Assembly: GCF_023370075.1 (NCBI RefSeq)
Contig: NZ_CP097149.1
Location: 310,001 to 374,000, forward strand
DNA: 64,000 bases
Direction of reading: 5' to 3'
Origin: Deinococcus sp. QL22
GTDB lineage: Bacteria; Deinococcota; Deinococci; Deinococcales; Deinococcaceae
Below, piece after piece: positions 1-13,148 of this stretch (position 1 is the stretch's first letter; the number at the start of each line of letters is the position of its first letter). The position numbers and the translations under genes were made by a program. The notes under the pieces were generated by a model. It did not search any database and was not told where the DNA came from. It saw nothing but the letters and a program-made list of their open reading frames with translations.

Positions 1-580
1 CGGCAATGATTTCGGCGTCGAATTTGCCCGCATCCTGCGCGGCGGCGGCCCGCTGGTGGCTGCGGTAGGCAAAGGCATCCTGATCTTCACGCGACACGCC
101 GTATTTGGCGGCCACGTTTTCGGCGGTCAGGCCCATGCCGATGTACGCGCCGGGACGCACGTCCACCAGTTCGGGATTCGGGCTGGGGTTGTGGCCGCTC
201 ATGGGTACCATGCTCATGCTTTCCACGCCGCCCGCCAGCATCACGTCGGCCTGCCCGGACTGAATGGCTGCCGCCGCCATAGCGATGGTTTGCAGCCCGC
301 TGGAGCAAAAGCGGTTCACGGTCACGCCGCCCACCGTATCGGGCATTCCGGCCCGCAGCGCTGCCATTCGCGCCACATTCAAGCCCTGTTCGGCTTCGGG
401 AATGGCGCAGCCCAGATACACGTCTTCCACGAGGGACACGTCAACGCCTGCCCGCCGCACGGCTTCATTCAGCACGAGGGCGGCCAGATCATCGGGGCGA
501 GTGTTGGCGAGCGTGCCTTTAACGCCCCGGCCTACAGGGGTACGAACGGCTGAAACGATAACTGCGTCACGTAAAGTCAT
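1..580 (-). CDS. fadA: Acetyl-CoA acetyltransferase (thiolase), 3' part outside window
   Basis: The reading frame from ATG at 580 (reverse) runs off the left edge, giving about 193 N-terminal residues. It starts with the thiolase pattern VRTPVGR, and the nucleophile region NRFCSSGLQ puts the acyl-accepting cysteine at residue 92. Thiolases of this kind cleave 3-ketoacyl-CoA to acetyl-CoA, the last step of each beta-oxidation round. A Shine-Dalgarno AGGAGAA lies just upstream. The start overlaps the end of the preceding frameshifted gene by 14 bases. Further upstream on the same strand is a fadN-like gene, so fatty-acid degradation is more likely than ketone-body or PHB synthesis. The catalytic His and second Cys lie outside the window. 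Confidence 0.93.
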   Translation of the reverse strand, partial: MTLRDAVIVSAVRTPVGRGVKGTLANTRPDDLAALVLNEAVRRAGVDVSLVEDVYLGCAIPEAEQGLNVARMAALRAGMPDTVGGVTVNRFCSSGLQTIAMAAAAIQSGQADVMLAGGVESMSMVPMSGHNPSPNPELVDVRPGAYIGMGLTAENVAAKYGVSREDQDAFAYRSHQRAAAAQDAGKFDAEIIA

Positions 581-1038
581 GATGATTCTCCTTCCGAACA
601 TGCACCAAATTCCATACGGTCTGGTGCGCTTCTCTGAGGTTGTTCTTTTCTAAAGCCTGCTGTAAGTCACCTAACACAGCCGTTTCCACCGAAGAGCGCG
701 CCGCTATCCATTCGTCGAAGGCTGTAAACCTTAACTCTAGAATCACGGAACAAACACTGTGGGTATGGTCTGTTGTTCTGGCACACTGCACCACGAATCT
801 TGTAGTCGCTTGGCCTAAGCCAAGTACGAACGTTCCATTCTAGAGTACCGGGTGCCAGCTCAAAACTTATATAAGACGTGACTACAGGGAACGGTATCCT
901 TGCATCGTCGAACTGCGTACCATCTTTACAATTTTCGATGTCATCCAACTTACTCCTCAATCCATTGAAAACTCTGACGGCAGCATGTCGGAATCTATCT
1001 ACAGAGCTTAGTGTCTCGTAGAACTCTGGGAGCGTCAT
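567..1038 (-). pseudogene. Frameshifted hypothetical gene between hydrolase and thiolase
   Basis: I do not recognise the family. A frame from ATG 1038 reads naturally to about residue 65 (ending near SFELAPGTLEWN) and then becomes unlike protein. A +1 frame continues from about 830 to a TGA at 567-569 with a protein-like sequence (TTRFVVQC..., then an acidic and helical tail). Joined with a one-base shift near 800-840, the product would be about 157 residues. Codon use is visibly more AT-rich than in neighbouring genes. The start overlaps the hydrolase stop as ATGA and the end overlaps fadA, so it sits in the operon by position. It could be a sequencing error, a recent pseudogene or, less likely, programmed frameshifting. 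Confidence 0.5.
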
Positions 1039-2222
1039 CCCACACCCCCCACCACCCGCGCCACAAACCCCTCTACCGCTGCGTCATATTTCTCCGGGTC
1101 TATGTTCCACACCCGAATATGTTTGCCGCCTTCTACGCGGTGGTATTCCACGATGTCGGGGCGGGCGGCGGCCAGCGCATCGGCCTGAGCAATAGGAATG
1201 GTACGGTCGCGCGTGCCATGAAACAGCAAAATCGGCACAGTAAAGCGGGGCGCGGCCTGAAGCTGGTCTACAGCGTCGAAGTCCTGCCCCGAGCGGCGGG
1301 TCACGAGGCGCTGCACAAAGCGGGCGGTCTGGCGGGCCATGATGGGCGGCAGGCCAAAGCGTTGCCCCTGCCAGCGAATCGTATCGCGCCAGTCGAGGGC
1401 CGGACAGTCCAGCATGACGCCCAGCACGGGAATGGGAAAGGGTTGGAACTTCTCGCGCAGCACGCTCAGGGCCACGTTGCCGCCCATGCTAAAGCCGTAC
1501 AACACGGCGCGGCGGTAGCCATTGGCTTTGGCCCACTCCAATGCGGCCAGCACGTCTTCGGCCTCAGTGTCACCCAGAGAGTGGTAGCCCTTGCCGATGC
1601 GCGGCGCACCAAACGCATTGCGGAAGGTGACGAACAACGAGCCTGCCCCGGTGCGCTGCAATGCCGGAAGCATCCGGAGCGCCTGAGAACGCTGCCCGCC
1701 GTGCCCGTGAATCACGATGATCAGCGTGTCAGGTTCGCCGGAACTTGGGGGAATGTGCCAGGCGGGCATCTCCCCCACTGGCGTAGAGACGGTGGTGTCG
1801 GTGTAGTCCACGCCCAATTGGGCAGGCGTGCCGTTGTACACGAAGCTGGAGGCCCATGCCAAGGCTCCGTGCGGCAGCACGCCGCGTTCTTCTTGCACGC
1901 CGCGCCGCACCAGGGTTCCGGCCAGGCGTGGCGGCCCCAGCACTGCGTGGCCTTTATTGGGCTTCAGCGGCACAATGCCGATTACGCCGCGTGACAGGGT
2001 TTCGGGCAGGGCAGGCAGCCAGATGTCGTTGCCCCGCCGCCCGACTGGAACAAACACGCCCTTCACCCGCCGCGTTTTGGAGCGCAGGGTAATCTCCGCG
2101 CCCGCCAACGTGCCGAGGCCGAGGGCTACGGCATACGCCACAGCCGCCCAACCCAGCACACGCCCCTTGCGAATCTGGCCCAGAGCGGGAAGGCTCAGCC
2201 GTTTGGTCTGCTTGATTGCCAT
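1035..2222 (-). CDS. Alpha/beta hydrolase with N-terminal membrane anchor
   Basis: The 395-residue protein has one hydrophobic segment near residues 22-41, so it is probably anchored with the catalytic domain outside the membrane. The hydrolase domain shows HGHGG (172-176, oxyanion region) and the nucleophile elbow GFSMGG with Ser245. HGTRD (acidic residue) and GGKHIRVW (catalytic His) follow near the C-terminus. This is the full Ser-Asp-His triad of an esterase or thioesterase-like fold; the substrate cannot be read from sequence. A strong ribosome site (GGAGGTG, 10 bases before ATG) supports the start. Its stop overlaps the next gene by ATGA, placing it inside the fad-oriented gene run. Confidence 0.85.
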   Translation of the reverse strand: MAIKQTKRLSLPALGQIRKGRVLGWAAVAYAVALGLGTLAGAEITLRSKTRRVKGVFVPVGRRGNDIWLPALPETLSRGVIGIVPLKPNKGHAVLGPPRLAGTLVRRGVQEERGVLPHGALAWASSFVYNGTPAQLGVDYTDTTVSTPVGEMPAWHIPPSSGEPDTLIIVIHGHGGQRSQALRMLPALQRTGAGSLFVTFRNAFGAPRIGKGYHSLGDTEAEDVLAALEWAKANGYRRAVLYGFSMGGNVALSVLREKFQPFPIPVLGVMLDCPALDWRDTIRWQGQRFGLPPIMARQTARFVQRLVTRRSGQDFDAVDQLQAAPRFTVPILLFHGTRDRTIPIAQADALAAARPDIVEYHRVEGGKHIRVWNIDPEKYDAAVEGFVARVVGGVG

Positions 2223-2256
2223 TTCTTATTCACCTCCCCTCCCCAGAATGCAAAAC

Positions 2257-2883
2257 TCACGATTCTGCCCGGCTCTGGCTGACCGCGTAGCAGGCCAGCA
2301 CGTTGCCGGAACCCTGCCAGGTGCGCGTGTGCAGGAGCTTAAACGACACGGGCGGTCTGTCCACAAACAGCGGTGTGCCTTCGCCTGCAATGACCGGAAA
2401 GGTGGTGAGATGCAGTTCGTCGACGAGGCCGTGTGCCAGCAGATGATTCCACAGCACCCGGCCTGCGAACATAAATATTTCCCGTCCAGCCCGTGCTTTG
2501 AGGACGGCCACTTCCGAAACGGCGTCGGCCACCTTCACGATTCGGGTGTTGCTGTCCCAGGGGGCCAACTCCTGCGGGGTCAGTTGATCGGACACCACGA
2601 TTTTGTCCATGCGGCGCTGCAACTCGGCCAACTCGCGCCGGATGGCGGTAGCGCTGGGATCGTTCACCACACTTTCCCAGTAGCGCATGTTGTCCAGAAA
2701 ATTGCGGCGGCCACTCAGGATCAGCGTATCGGCGGCCCGCATGCGCTCGGCGGTGTAGTGATCGAAGTTCTGATCGCCCTGATACTCCGGATGGAAATAC
2801 TCGAAGATGGCGTCCAGGCTGCGGCCTTTGCCCTCATAAAACCCGTCCAGAGTCACCAGATTGCTGACGATCAGTGTTCGCAT
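2257..2883 (-). CDS. Dihydrofolate reductase family protein (RibD C-terminal-like)
   Basis: About 208 residues. The N-terminus [18 protein letters not shown] is the hallmark of the RibD_C/DHFR-like family found in many bacterial YwjB/YyaP-type proteins. Later motifs are [35 protein letters not shown] and a C-terminal strand pattern. The family binds NADPH, but most members have no proven substrate, so folate reduction should not be assumed. ATG 2883 is chosen over the longer 2916 frame because it begins the conserved strand and has GGGGGAGAG just upstream. It lies 67 bases after fadN and 34 bases before the hydrolase on the same strand, so it is probably co-transcribed. Confidence 0.85.
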   Translation of the reverse strand: MRTLIVSNLVTLDGFYEGKGRSLDAIFEYFHPEYQGDQNFDHYTAERMRAADTLILSGRRNFLDNMRYWESVVNDPSATAIRRELAELQRRMDKIVVSDQLTPQELAPWDSNTRIVKVADAVSEVAVLKARAGREIFMFAGRVLWNHLLAHGLVDELHLTTFPVIAGEGTPLFVDRPPVSFKLLHTRTWQGSGNVLACYAVSQSRAES

Positions 2884-2950
2884 TCTCTCCCCCTTTGCCG
2901 CGCACCTACTCTTCAAACCGCCCTGCTTCGTCCGTGATGACCTGCGGTGC

Positions 2951-5311
<2,361 letters not shown>

Positions 5312-5816
5312 ATGTCCTCCGGGGGAGAGAGAAAACGGGCGATCAGGGACTGCGGCCCTCAGCATGGGCCAACAGTCTGAACCCGGTTGGATTATTGAAC
5401 TCGGTTCAAAGTTTAGGGCGCGGCGGGGGCATTTGTCTATCGGATGAGGAAGCGGGCAAGGGGCGGGGAAAGTCTAAAGGTCTGAGTGTCTAAGGAGGGG
5501 CAATCGCTGACGCTCACTCACCCGGCTGTTGTACAGCGCCCCTCTCCCACAAAGGGCGAGGGCAATACCGCCCGAATTGCCACCCTAGATCGTCCCCGCC
5601 CAATTCAGTGTGAGGCCCCAAGGTGCGTGCAACGCGCGGGCCAATTCCAGTGTCAAGACGACTGGCAATTTCGCTTCAGATGAACGAGCAAGCCGGGTGT
5701 GGACGCAACAAGATCAGTCCTCCTCAGCGGAGCGTCGTTCCCCCTCCCCGGTGGGGTACTTGCAAAGCTGCGCAGCAGAGGGGACTGGGGGGTGGGGCAA
5801 GCTTCACACACCGCCC
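5312..5816. repeat. Intergenic region with dispersed small repeats
   Basis: Apart from the fadN operator, no gene is supported. The region holds members of two dispersed repeat types seen elsewhere in the window. One is a GTCTAAGG-type unit around 5470-5500. The other is a block with CGCTGACGCTCACTCACC, a CCCCTCTCCCACAAAGGGCGAGGG core (about 5540-5562) and AAGCTGCGCAGCAGAG (5765-5780). Confidence 0.5.
5379..5408. promoter_or_regulatory. Two repeated operator-like boxes upstream of fadN
   Basis: GAACCCGGTT (5379-5388) and GAACTCGGTT (5397-5406) are near-identical and start 18 bp apart. The first contains AACC-C-GGTT and the second GAAC-TCG-GTTC, so both are dyads. Tandem dyads in front of a fad gene are typical of TetR-family acyl-CoA-responsive repressors (FadR/PfmR type). 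The repressor is not in this window, so this is inference from position and symmetry. Confidence 0.45.
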
Positions 5817-6086
5817 TCAAATAAACCCCTTCACCACAACAACCAACCCCAACCCTGCTAAAGCTGCCAATGCCGCCAAGCTGAGGCGGCGGTCTACCTT
5901 CCAAGCGCCGAACGCCACCCACACCGCCGCCAACACGGGAACCAGCGCCACGCACGCCACCCCCACGACGGCGTAATCGGGGAAGAACACGCCCACCGCC
6001 AACAACGCCACCGACAACCAGAACCCAGCCGGATACAACCACGCGGGCAAGCCTGCCAACTCAGATTTCTGACCCTCAGCACTCAT
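5817..6086 (-). CDS. Small membrane protein partnered with TSUP exporter (DUF1634-like?)
   Basis: This 89-residue protein has three predicted membrane helices (about residues 18-35, 38-60 and 70-87) after a short charged N-terminus [10 protein letters not shown]. Its ATG overlaps the stop of the TauE/SafE-type transporter as ATGA, so the two are translationally coupled. Small DUF1634 membrane proteins often sit beside TSUP transporters, and this could be one, but the assignment rests on context and topology only. No soluble domain or catalytic motif is seen. Confidence 0.75.
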   Translation of the reverse strand: MSAEGQKSELAGLPAWLYPAGFWLSVALLAVGVFFPDYAVVGVACVALVPVLAAVWVAFGAWKVDRRLSLAALAALAGLGLVVVVKGFI

Positions 6087-6850
6087 CCATTCCCCCAATA
6101 CTTCCAAAGAAGTTGCACAGCGGTAAAAATAAGCAGCAGACTGAAAAACAGTTTCAGTTGTGCGGCGGGAATCCGGCTTTGCAGGCCCGCTCCGGCCCGT
6201 GCCCCGATCAGGACGCCCAGCGCGATTCCGGCGGCTAGGCGCACGTCCAGCAATCCGCCCGCCTGATACACCAGCGCGTTGCCCACGGCCGTCAGGCCCA
6301 TGATGAAGGTGCTGGTGGCAATCGCCTGACGGATCGGCACGCCCGCCAGCAGGTTCAGCACCGGAACTTGCACGGTGCCCCCGCCGATGCCCAGGAGTCC
6401 GCTCATGATTCCGGCAAAGGTCATGGCAGGCGGCACGAGGCGCGAGGGCTGGCGTTCTACCTCGACCCGCCGCAGGCCGCGCAACAGGTTGTAAGCGGAG
6501 TAGAGCAACAGGCAGGCAAACACCGTTGCCACCGCCCGCGCAGGCAGCACCAGCCCCAAAAAGCTGCCCGCCGCGCCGCCCGCGATGGTGTACGGCGACA
6601 GCAGATAGCCGGTACGCGCCCGCACCAACCCCTGCTGCAAATAGCTGGCCGCCCCGCTGAGGCCCACCGCCAGCACCCCGATCTGGCTCACGGCCACCGC
6701 CTGACTGATGCTGATCTCGCGGCCAAAGTACGGCAACACAAATTCCAGCGCCGGGACAACAATGACGCCGCCGCCGAGGCCAAGAATGGCCCCCAGTACG
6801 CCCGCCAGGATACCAATGCCGATCACGGCCAAGGTCAGGGCGGAAATCAA
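6083..6850 (-). CDS. TauE/SafE family (TSUP) sulfite/anion exporter
   Basis: A polytopic protein of about 255 residues with the two TSUP repeat motifs, [17 protein letters not shown] near the N-terminus and [15 protein letters not shown] in the second half. TSUP proteins export sulfite, sulfonates or organic acids across the inner membrane; the substrate here is unknown. I chose TTG 6850 because GGAG lies 9 bases upstream and a TG-extended GATAAT box (6879-6884) would place transcription start between it and the longer TTG start at 6886. The longer form adds 12 residues. It is followed without a gap by a small three-helix protein. Confidence 0.88.
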   Translation of the reverse strand: MISALTLAVIGIGILAGVLGAILGLGGGVIVVPALEFVLPYFGREISISQAVAVSQIGVLAVGLSGAASYLQQGLVRARTGYLLSPYTIAGGAAGSFLGLVLPARAVATVFACLLLYSAYNLLRGLRRVEVERQPSRLVPPAMTFAGIMSGLLGIGGGTVQVPVLNLLAGVPIRQAIATSTFIMGLTAVGNALVYQAGGLLDVRLAAGIALGVLIGARAGAGLQSRIPAAQLKLFFSLLLIFTAVQLLWKYWGNG

Positions 6851-7023
6851 GGCCGAACACTCCGGAAAAAGGGCGACATTATCCAAGTTGTCTGGGTCAC
6901 AGGTGCGAGGCTAACACGGTCTGAAGGCCGGGCGTTCCACTTTGCGGGCCAGAAGGAGTCAAATAGGGCGGCTATGTTCTTTGCTCCTCTCTCTTGTTCT
7001 TTCATCTGCCCCCTGCCGCGCCC

Positions 7024-8253
7024 ATGACCGCCCCCGCCCTGACCACGCTGCGCCGTTTGCCTGCCGCGCTGCCCATGCTGATCGCCGCGTTCATGATGGG
7101 GCTGGCAACATCGTTTGCTGCGCCTTTCATGCCGCTGTTCGCGGTAGAGACGGCCAAGATGTCGCCGCTGCAACTCGGCCTCTTTTTGACGGTGACATCG
7201 GTGGGCAGCATTGTGCTGAGTACCCTGATCGGGCGTTGGTCTGACCGCTTGCCCAGCCGCCGCCCCGCCGTGCTGCTCAGCATGGGCAGCGCCGCGCTGG
7301 GCTTTGTCATGCTGACCACCACCACCGCCTATGTGCCGCTGCTGCTGATCGGGGCGCTGCTGCTGGGCACGGGCGCGTCGTCGTTCCCGCAGCTGTTCGC
7401 CTATGCACGGGTACAGTTCGGCTCAGCGGGGGCAGAGGCCGCCCAAAATGGTCTGACCACCCTGCGCTCGGTGTTTTCGTTGGCGTGGGTGGCGGGGCCG
7501 CTGCTGGGGTCGGTACTGGTGGGGGCGCTGGGCTTCCGGGGCCTGTTCCTGTGCGCGGCGGCGGCGTATGTGGGGGCCGCGCTTCCGGTCATCTTCAGCC
7601 GGGGGCGTTCGCGTGCTGCCTTGGCCGCCGCCTCTATCGCCTCCAACCTCACCGAAACGCCCGCACCTGTCGGCCCGCGCCAACTGCAATTGATTTCGCT
7701 GGGGTTCGTTCTGTACGGCACTTCCCTGGCTATGGGCGCGGTGGCCCTGCCCTTGTTCATTACGCAGGAACTGGGCGGCAATACCGGGCAGGTGGGCCTG
7801 CTGGTAGGCCTGTGCGCCCTGCTGGAAATTCCCATCATGCTCAGCTTCGTGCTGCGGCCACCACGTTTCCGCACGGCGACCCTGATGGTGGTGGCCTTCG
7901 GACTGTTGGCCGCCTACAGCCTGCTGACCGGACTGGGCGGGCTGGTGGGCGGCGCATGGCTGGGCCTGATGCTGGCGGCCCAGGTCATCCGCGCCGTGGT
8001 CATCGCCATCGCGTCCTGCCTCGGCATGGCCTACTTTCAGGAATTGATGCCCGGACGGGTGGGCGCGGCTACCACGCTATTTGCCAATACAGGCAGCGCC
8101 GGAAACCTGGTGGCGGGCTTGCTGTCGGGGGCTTGGGCGCAGGCATTCGGCTACGGCAGCGTATTCGGGCTGTGCGCCGTACTGGCTGCCGTCGCTTGCG
8201 GCCTGATGGTGGTCAGTCGGCGCAAGGGGGGCAGGCGGGAGTTGGTGGCCTGA
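7024..8253 (+). CDS. MFS transporter, SetA-like sugar efflux family
   Basis: About 409 residues with roughly 12 hydrophobic segments. The loop after helix 2 carries GRWSDRLPSRRP (MFS motif A), and the TLRSVFSLAWVAGPLLG segment resembles the SetA/SetB sugar efflux group. Likely role is export of sugars or drug-like molecules driven by the proton gradient. ATG 7024 is preferred to an upstream TTG at 6994. It overlaps the stop of a 17-codon ORF (6974-7027) as ATGA, so it may be coupled to a leader peptide. No clear Shine-Dalgarno is seen. Confidence 0.85.
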   Translation: MTAPALTTLRRLPAALPMLIAAFMMGLATSFAAPFMPLFAVETAKMSPLQLGLFLTVTSVGSIVLSTLIGRWSDRLPSRRPAVLLSMGSAALGFVMLTTTTAYVPLLLIGALLLGTGASSFPQLFAYARVQFGSAGAEAAQNGLTTLRSVFSLAWVAGPLLGSVLVGALGFRGLFLCAAAAYVGAALPVIFSRGRSRAALAAASIASNLTETPAPVGPRQLQLISLGFVLYGTSLAMGAVALPLFITQELGGNTGQVGLLVGLCALLEIPIMLSFVLRPPRFRTATLMVVAFGLLAAYSLLTGLGGLVGGAWLGLMLAAQVIRAVVIAIASCLGMAYFQELMPGRVGAATTLFANTGSAGNLVAGLLSGAWAQAFGYGSVFGLCAVLAAVACGLMVVSRRKGGRRELVA

Positions 8254-8384
8254 GGGTTGCCGTGCAATTCGTTTGAATCCAGCCGCTGCACTCCCCAGCT
8301 ACCCACCCTGTTTCTGTACATGTAACACTATTCGTCCAGATTTCCACCCCAAGGGCGGCGGCGAGTATGCGTAGACTCGGAAGC

Positions 8385-9761
<1,377 letters not shown>

Positions 9762-9865
9762 ACAACGGTTAGTGGTCAGCGGAACAGTGGGTAAGTGGCC
9801 AGAACGACCAGTTCCTATGGCATTTAGCCACTAACTCCTGACTGCCCACCCCTTAGAATCTGAAT

Positions 9866-10846
9866 ATGTCCCCTGCCCCGCCCCTGCGCTCCGACATTCT
9901 GGTCATTGGGGGCGGCCCCGCTGGGCTGCACGCGGCCTTTTATGCGGCGTGGCGCGGCCTGAAGGTTCGGGTGGTGGAGGCGCGGGCCGAGGTGGGCGGG
10001 CAACTGATGGCCCTCTACCCCGACAAGGTGGTGTACGACGTACCGGGTCTGCCCAGCACGCGGGCGGCGAGCGTGGTGGCCGGTTTGCTGGGCCAACTGG
10101 ACACGCTGGATGTGGACATCCGGGTGAACGAGGTGGCCCGCACCCTCACGTCTGATGGCGACGGCGGCTGGCTGGTGGGCACCGATTCTGGCACCTTTGC
10201 GGCGGGCGCAGTCATCGTGGCGGCGGGCATGGGAGCCTTGCTGCCGCGTGAGTCACGGGTGCCCGGCGCGGGGTCGCATCCCGACGTGAGAACCGACCTG
10301 CCCGAACCCAGCACGCTGGCAGGGCGGCAAGTGTTGGTGGTGGGCGGCGTGCCCCAGGCTACCCGTGCCGCGCTGGAACTGGCCGGGGCCGGGGCTTCCG
10401 TGACCCTCACACACCGCCGCGCCGGATTCCGGGGTGAGCCAACTGAACTGGCCGAACTGGAAGGTTGCCGTGCCACGGGCCGAATTACCATCTTGGCCCC
10501 CGCCATCCTGATGAACCTTGTGCCGGGCGGCGCACACCTGACCGTAGACGGCGAAACCGTACGCGTGCAGGCTGAAACCGTGCTGATTCTGAACGGCTAC
10601 TTGCCCGATCTGTCGCCCCTTCAGAGTTGGCCGCTGGACTGGCAGGGCGAATACGTGCTGGACGGCCCCGGCGGCCAGACCCACCTGTCGGGCGTGTTCG
10701 CGGTGGGCGATGTGGCCCTCAGCGGCGGCCAGTTCAAGCTGATTTCTCTGGCGTTTGCACAGGCAGCGGTAGCCGCCAATCACGCTGCCCATTATGTGAA
10801 TGAGGCGCTGCGGGTGAGGCCGGGGCACAGCAGCGAGAAACGGTAA
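9866..10846 (+). CDS. Thioredoxin-reductase-like ferredoxin-NADP+ reductase (YumC type)
   Basis: The 326 residues start ILVIGGGPAGLHAAFYAAWRG (FAD), followed by GGQLMALYPDKVVYDVPG. They end GVFAVGDVALSGGQFKLISLAFAQAAVAANH, the pattern of bacterial TrxR-like ferredoxin-NADP reductases. The redox CxxC of true thioredoxin reductase is absent, which separates it from TrxB. The NADP site VVGGVPQATRAALELA departs somewhat from the usual GGGDSA type. TAGAAT at 9854-9859, six bases before ATG, indicates a leaderless transcript. A repeat (TTAGTGGTCAGCGG and related inverted copy, 9766-9845) separates it from the FprA-like gene. Confidence 0.9.
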   Translation: MSPAPPLRSDILVIGGGPAGLHAAFYAAWRGLKVRVVEARAEVGGQLMALYPDKVVYDVPGLPSTRAASVVAGLLGQLDTLDVDIRVNEVARTLTSDGDGGWLVGTDSGTFAAGAVIVAAGMGALLPRESRVPGAGSHPDVRTDLPEPSTLAGRQVLVVGGVPQATRAALELAGAGASVTLTHRRAGFRGEPTELAELEGCRATGRITILAPAILMNLVPGGAHLTVDGETVRVQAETVLILNGYLPDLSPLQSWPLDWQGEYVLDGPGGQTHLSGVFAVGDVALSGGQFKLISLAFAQAAVAANHAAHYVNEALRVRPGHSSEKR

Positions 10847-10887
10847 GCCAGTTTTTAGAGAGCAGACAAAGCTTAAGCTTGCTGCTT

Positions 10888-11685
10888 CTAACCGCCGTGA
10901 GGCCGGGGCGTCAGGCCGTTGGCCCGCACCAGCCGCCGCACTTCCTGGCAGCGGCAACTGCTGTAGGTACACAGCAGGGCTTCCGGGTCGCGGGTCAGCA
11001 TGGACACGGTGGCGTCTACGAGTTCGCGCACGCGGTAGAGCCGCAGTTCGGACGCGCCCACACGGGCAGAACGCGCCTGCACCAGCGGGGCCAGCCGCTC
11101 GAAATCTGCCGAGCAGTTGGGAAACGCGGTGGGCAACACGCCGCCGCCCAACGGGACATAACGCGTCAACAGCGGCATTCCGGCCACATGTTCGCCGTAA
11201 TGCACGCTGGTATTGCTGCCAAAATCCACACCCATCAGCAGGGCGTAACCGTCCAGGTCGTACAGGGAGCCGATGGGCTGGTAAGGACTCGCCAAGGTCT
11301 GGGACGACACCACCCGCTCTGCTTCCGCGCCCAGCGCCACAAAACTCAGGGTGGGGTGGAAGGAACGCAGCGCCTCGGCCCGCTCGACCAGTGTTTGCGG
11401 AATGCGGCCAATATCGCGGCTGACCCGGCTATCGCGGTGAAAGCGGGCATGAATGGGCGAGGTGGCGTGCCGAAGCAGAGTGTTATAGGTAAACGAAGGG
11501 GCCACCAGCGTGGCAGTGCGGGCGGCCAATGTATCTACGACAGCCCGCGCTCCACCTTCCAGCGTGCCGAACGACTTCAGGCTGGCATGAACGATGACGT
11601 GCTGCGTGCCGTCCAGCCCCAATTCTGCCAGCCCCGTTTCCAGATCGGCAGGCAATGTGGCGGGGCGACGCAAGAGATTCAGCAC
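10888..11685 (-). CDS. AAC(3)-family N-acetyltransferase
   Basis: 265 residues in the aminoglycoside 3-N-acetyltransferase fold. Visible motifs are VIVHASLKSFGTLEGGARAVVDTL, LVAPSFTYN, HPTLSFVALG and LMGVDFGSNTSVHYGEHVAG, in the family order. Members acetylate aminoglycosides with acetyl-CoA, but many chromosomal homologues (YokD-like) have other or unknown amine substrates, so resistance is not implied. The C-terminus has CTYSSCRCQEVRR, a cysteine cluster I cannot assign. The GTG start at 11685 is supported by TAGACT six bases upstream (11692-11697), so it is probably leaderless. It converges on the preceding reductase gene. Confidence 0.87.
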   Translation of the reverse strand: MLNLLRRPATLPADLETGLAELGLDGTQHVIVHASLKSFGTLEGGARAVVDTLAARTATLVAPSFTYNTLLRHATSPIHARFHRDSRVSRDIGRIPQTLVERAEALRSFHPTLSFVALGAEAERVVSSQTLASPYQPIGSLYDLDGYALLMGVDFGSNTSVHYGEHVAGMPLLTRYVPLGGGVLPTAFPNCSADFERLAPLVQARSARVGASELRLYRVRELVDATVSMLTRDPEALLCTYSSCRCQEVRRLVRANGLTPRPHGG

Positions 11686-11860
11686 CTTCCTAGTCTACCG
11701 CTGTTGTGAAGCAATCGGTAGGTGTTCTGGCGCGGTGTGGGGGGTGCAGGGCGGCGATCAAACCGAACTAAAAGGGGGCGCAGGCCGAAGCCAAACGCCA
11801 CCATTTCCCTTCACTCGGTCGTCAGGGCTGGCACAACACCCGCTCTGACGACAAATGTTC

Positions 11861-12958
11861 TTACGAGTTGTGCAAGACGTTCATGATGTCGCCGTCTTTC
11901 ATCACGTACTCTTTGCCTTCGGTTCTGACCCAGCCCTTGCTTTTGGCATTGGCCCAGCCGCCCGCTTCCACCATTTTTTCCCACTCGATTACTTCGGCCC
12001 GGATAAACCCGCGCTCCAGATCGCTGTGAATTTCTCCGGCGGCTTCGGGGGCTTTTTCGCCGCGCCGGATGGTCCAGGCCCGCACTTCCTTTTCACCCGA
12101 CGTGATGAAGGTGATCAGGCCCAGCGTTTCGTAGCCCACTTTCACGAGCTGATTCAGCCCACTTTCCTCCACGCCCAGATCGGTCAGGAAGGCAGCGGCC
12201 TCGTCTTCGGGCATCTCGGCCAGTTCGCCTTCAATCTGGGCACTGATTTTCACGACCTGTGCGCCTTCGCGGGCGGCATATTCGCGCACGATGTTCACGT
12301 ACTCGTTGTCTTCGGTCAGCTGGTCTTCGCCCACGTTGGCCACGTAAATTACTGGCTTGGTGGTGATCAGGCCAAACTCTTTGGGGATGGGTGCGTCGTA
12401 GGTTCCAGCGCGGGCGGGCTTGCCTTCGCCCAACACGGCCAGAATCTGCTCAGCCAAGTCCGCCTGCTCTTTGGCTTCCTTATCGTTGCCCCTCGCCTTC
12501 TTCTGAAGGTTGGAGAGGCGCTTCTCCAAGCCGTTCAGGTCGGCCAGAATCAGTTCGGTGTTGATGGTTTCGATGTCGTCGAGGGGATCGACGCGGCCCG
12601 CCACATGAATGACGTTACCGTCCTCAAAGCAGCGCACCACATGGGCAATCGCGTCGGCCTCACGGATATTGGCGAGGAATTGGTTACCGAGGCCTTCGCC
12701 CTGGCTGGCTCCCTTCACCAGTCCGGCAATGTCCACGAATTCCACGAAGGTGGGAATAATGGGCGGCACGCGCTCGCCTTTGGTAAAGATACGGCTCAGG
12801 GCCGACAGGCGCTCGTCGGGCACCATGACGCGGCCCACGTTGGGTTCGATGGTGGCAAACGGGTAGTTGGCAGCCAAGGCCCCCGCCCGCGTAATGGCGT
12901 TAAACAGCGTACTTTTCCCGACGTTCGGTAATCCGACGATTCCAATTGCTAAGCCCAT
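11861..12958 (-). CDS. ychF: Ribosome-binding GTPase/ATPase YchF
   Basis: 365 residues, the usual size of YchF/OLA1. It begins [17 protein letters not shown] with the P-loop at about residues 8-15, has [12 protein letters not shown] (G3) and the YVANVGE-type NxxE motif of OLA1 proteins, and ends with a TGS-like domain containing [15 protein letters not shown]. YchF binds the ribosome and prefers ATP, with roles in stress responses. ATG 12958 is preceded by AAGAGGAG with good spacing; the frame extends nine codons further but without support. It stands alone between divergent or convergent neighbours. Confidence 0.96.
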   Translation of the reverse strand: MGLAIGIVGLPNVGKSTLFNAITRAGALAANYPFATIEPNVGRVMVPDERLSALSRIFTKGERVPPIIPTFVEFVDIAGLVKGASQGEGLGNQFLANIREADAIAHVVRCFEDGNVIHVAGRVDPLDDIETINTELILADLNGLEKRLSNLQKKARGNDKEAKEQADLAEQILAVLGEGKPARAGTYDAPIPKEFGLITTKPVIYVANVGEDQLTEDNEYVNIVREYAAREGAQVVKISAQIEGELAEMPEDEAAAFLTDLGVEESGLNQLVKVGYETLGLITFITSGEKEVRAWTIRRGEKAPEAAGEIHSDLERGFIRAEVIEWEKMVEAGGWANAKSKGWVRTEGKEYVMKDGDIMNVLHNS

Positions 12959-13148
12959 GATGTTCGCTCCTCTTTCTCCGCACACAGCCTGACCAGTTTT
13001 ATAACCAAGGGCGGCGCGGCAACCCTGCCAGTGTAAAGGATGACGCTGTTCGGAGAGCCGGGGGCCTTCACGTTCTGCCGTTCATCTTCTGTAGGCGGCG
13101 CGGCATGTGCGGCAACGTGCCCGTCCCGCACCGTTTACGCTGCATCCC

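Noticed and set aside
56..653. Plus-strand frames across the thiolase gene
   Set aside because: They have His/Ala-rich nonsense composition and lie opposite a clear thiolase with its catalytic motif; typical antisense shadows in GC-rich DNA.
5817..6860. A single 347-residue minus-strand protein covering both membrane genes
   Set aside because: Its N-terminal two-thirds is an out-of-frame reading of the TSUP gene (Arg/Gly-rich). Only the last 89 codons are real, starting at ATG 6086.
8265..8300. TTCGTTTGAATCC as a tRNA T-arm
   Set aside because: No acceptor stem, anticodon arm or D-arm can be built around it.
10855..10896. AAGCTTAAGCTT palindrome after the YumC-like gene as a terminator
   Set aside because: The stem needs three bulges and the T-run lies on the wrong side for the plus strand.
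11011..11040. Cys-rich C-terminus of the AAC(3)-like protein as a zinc finger
   Set aside because: CTYSSCRCQ has too short spacing and no partner pair; probably incidental.
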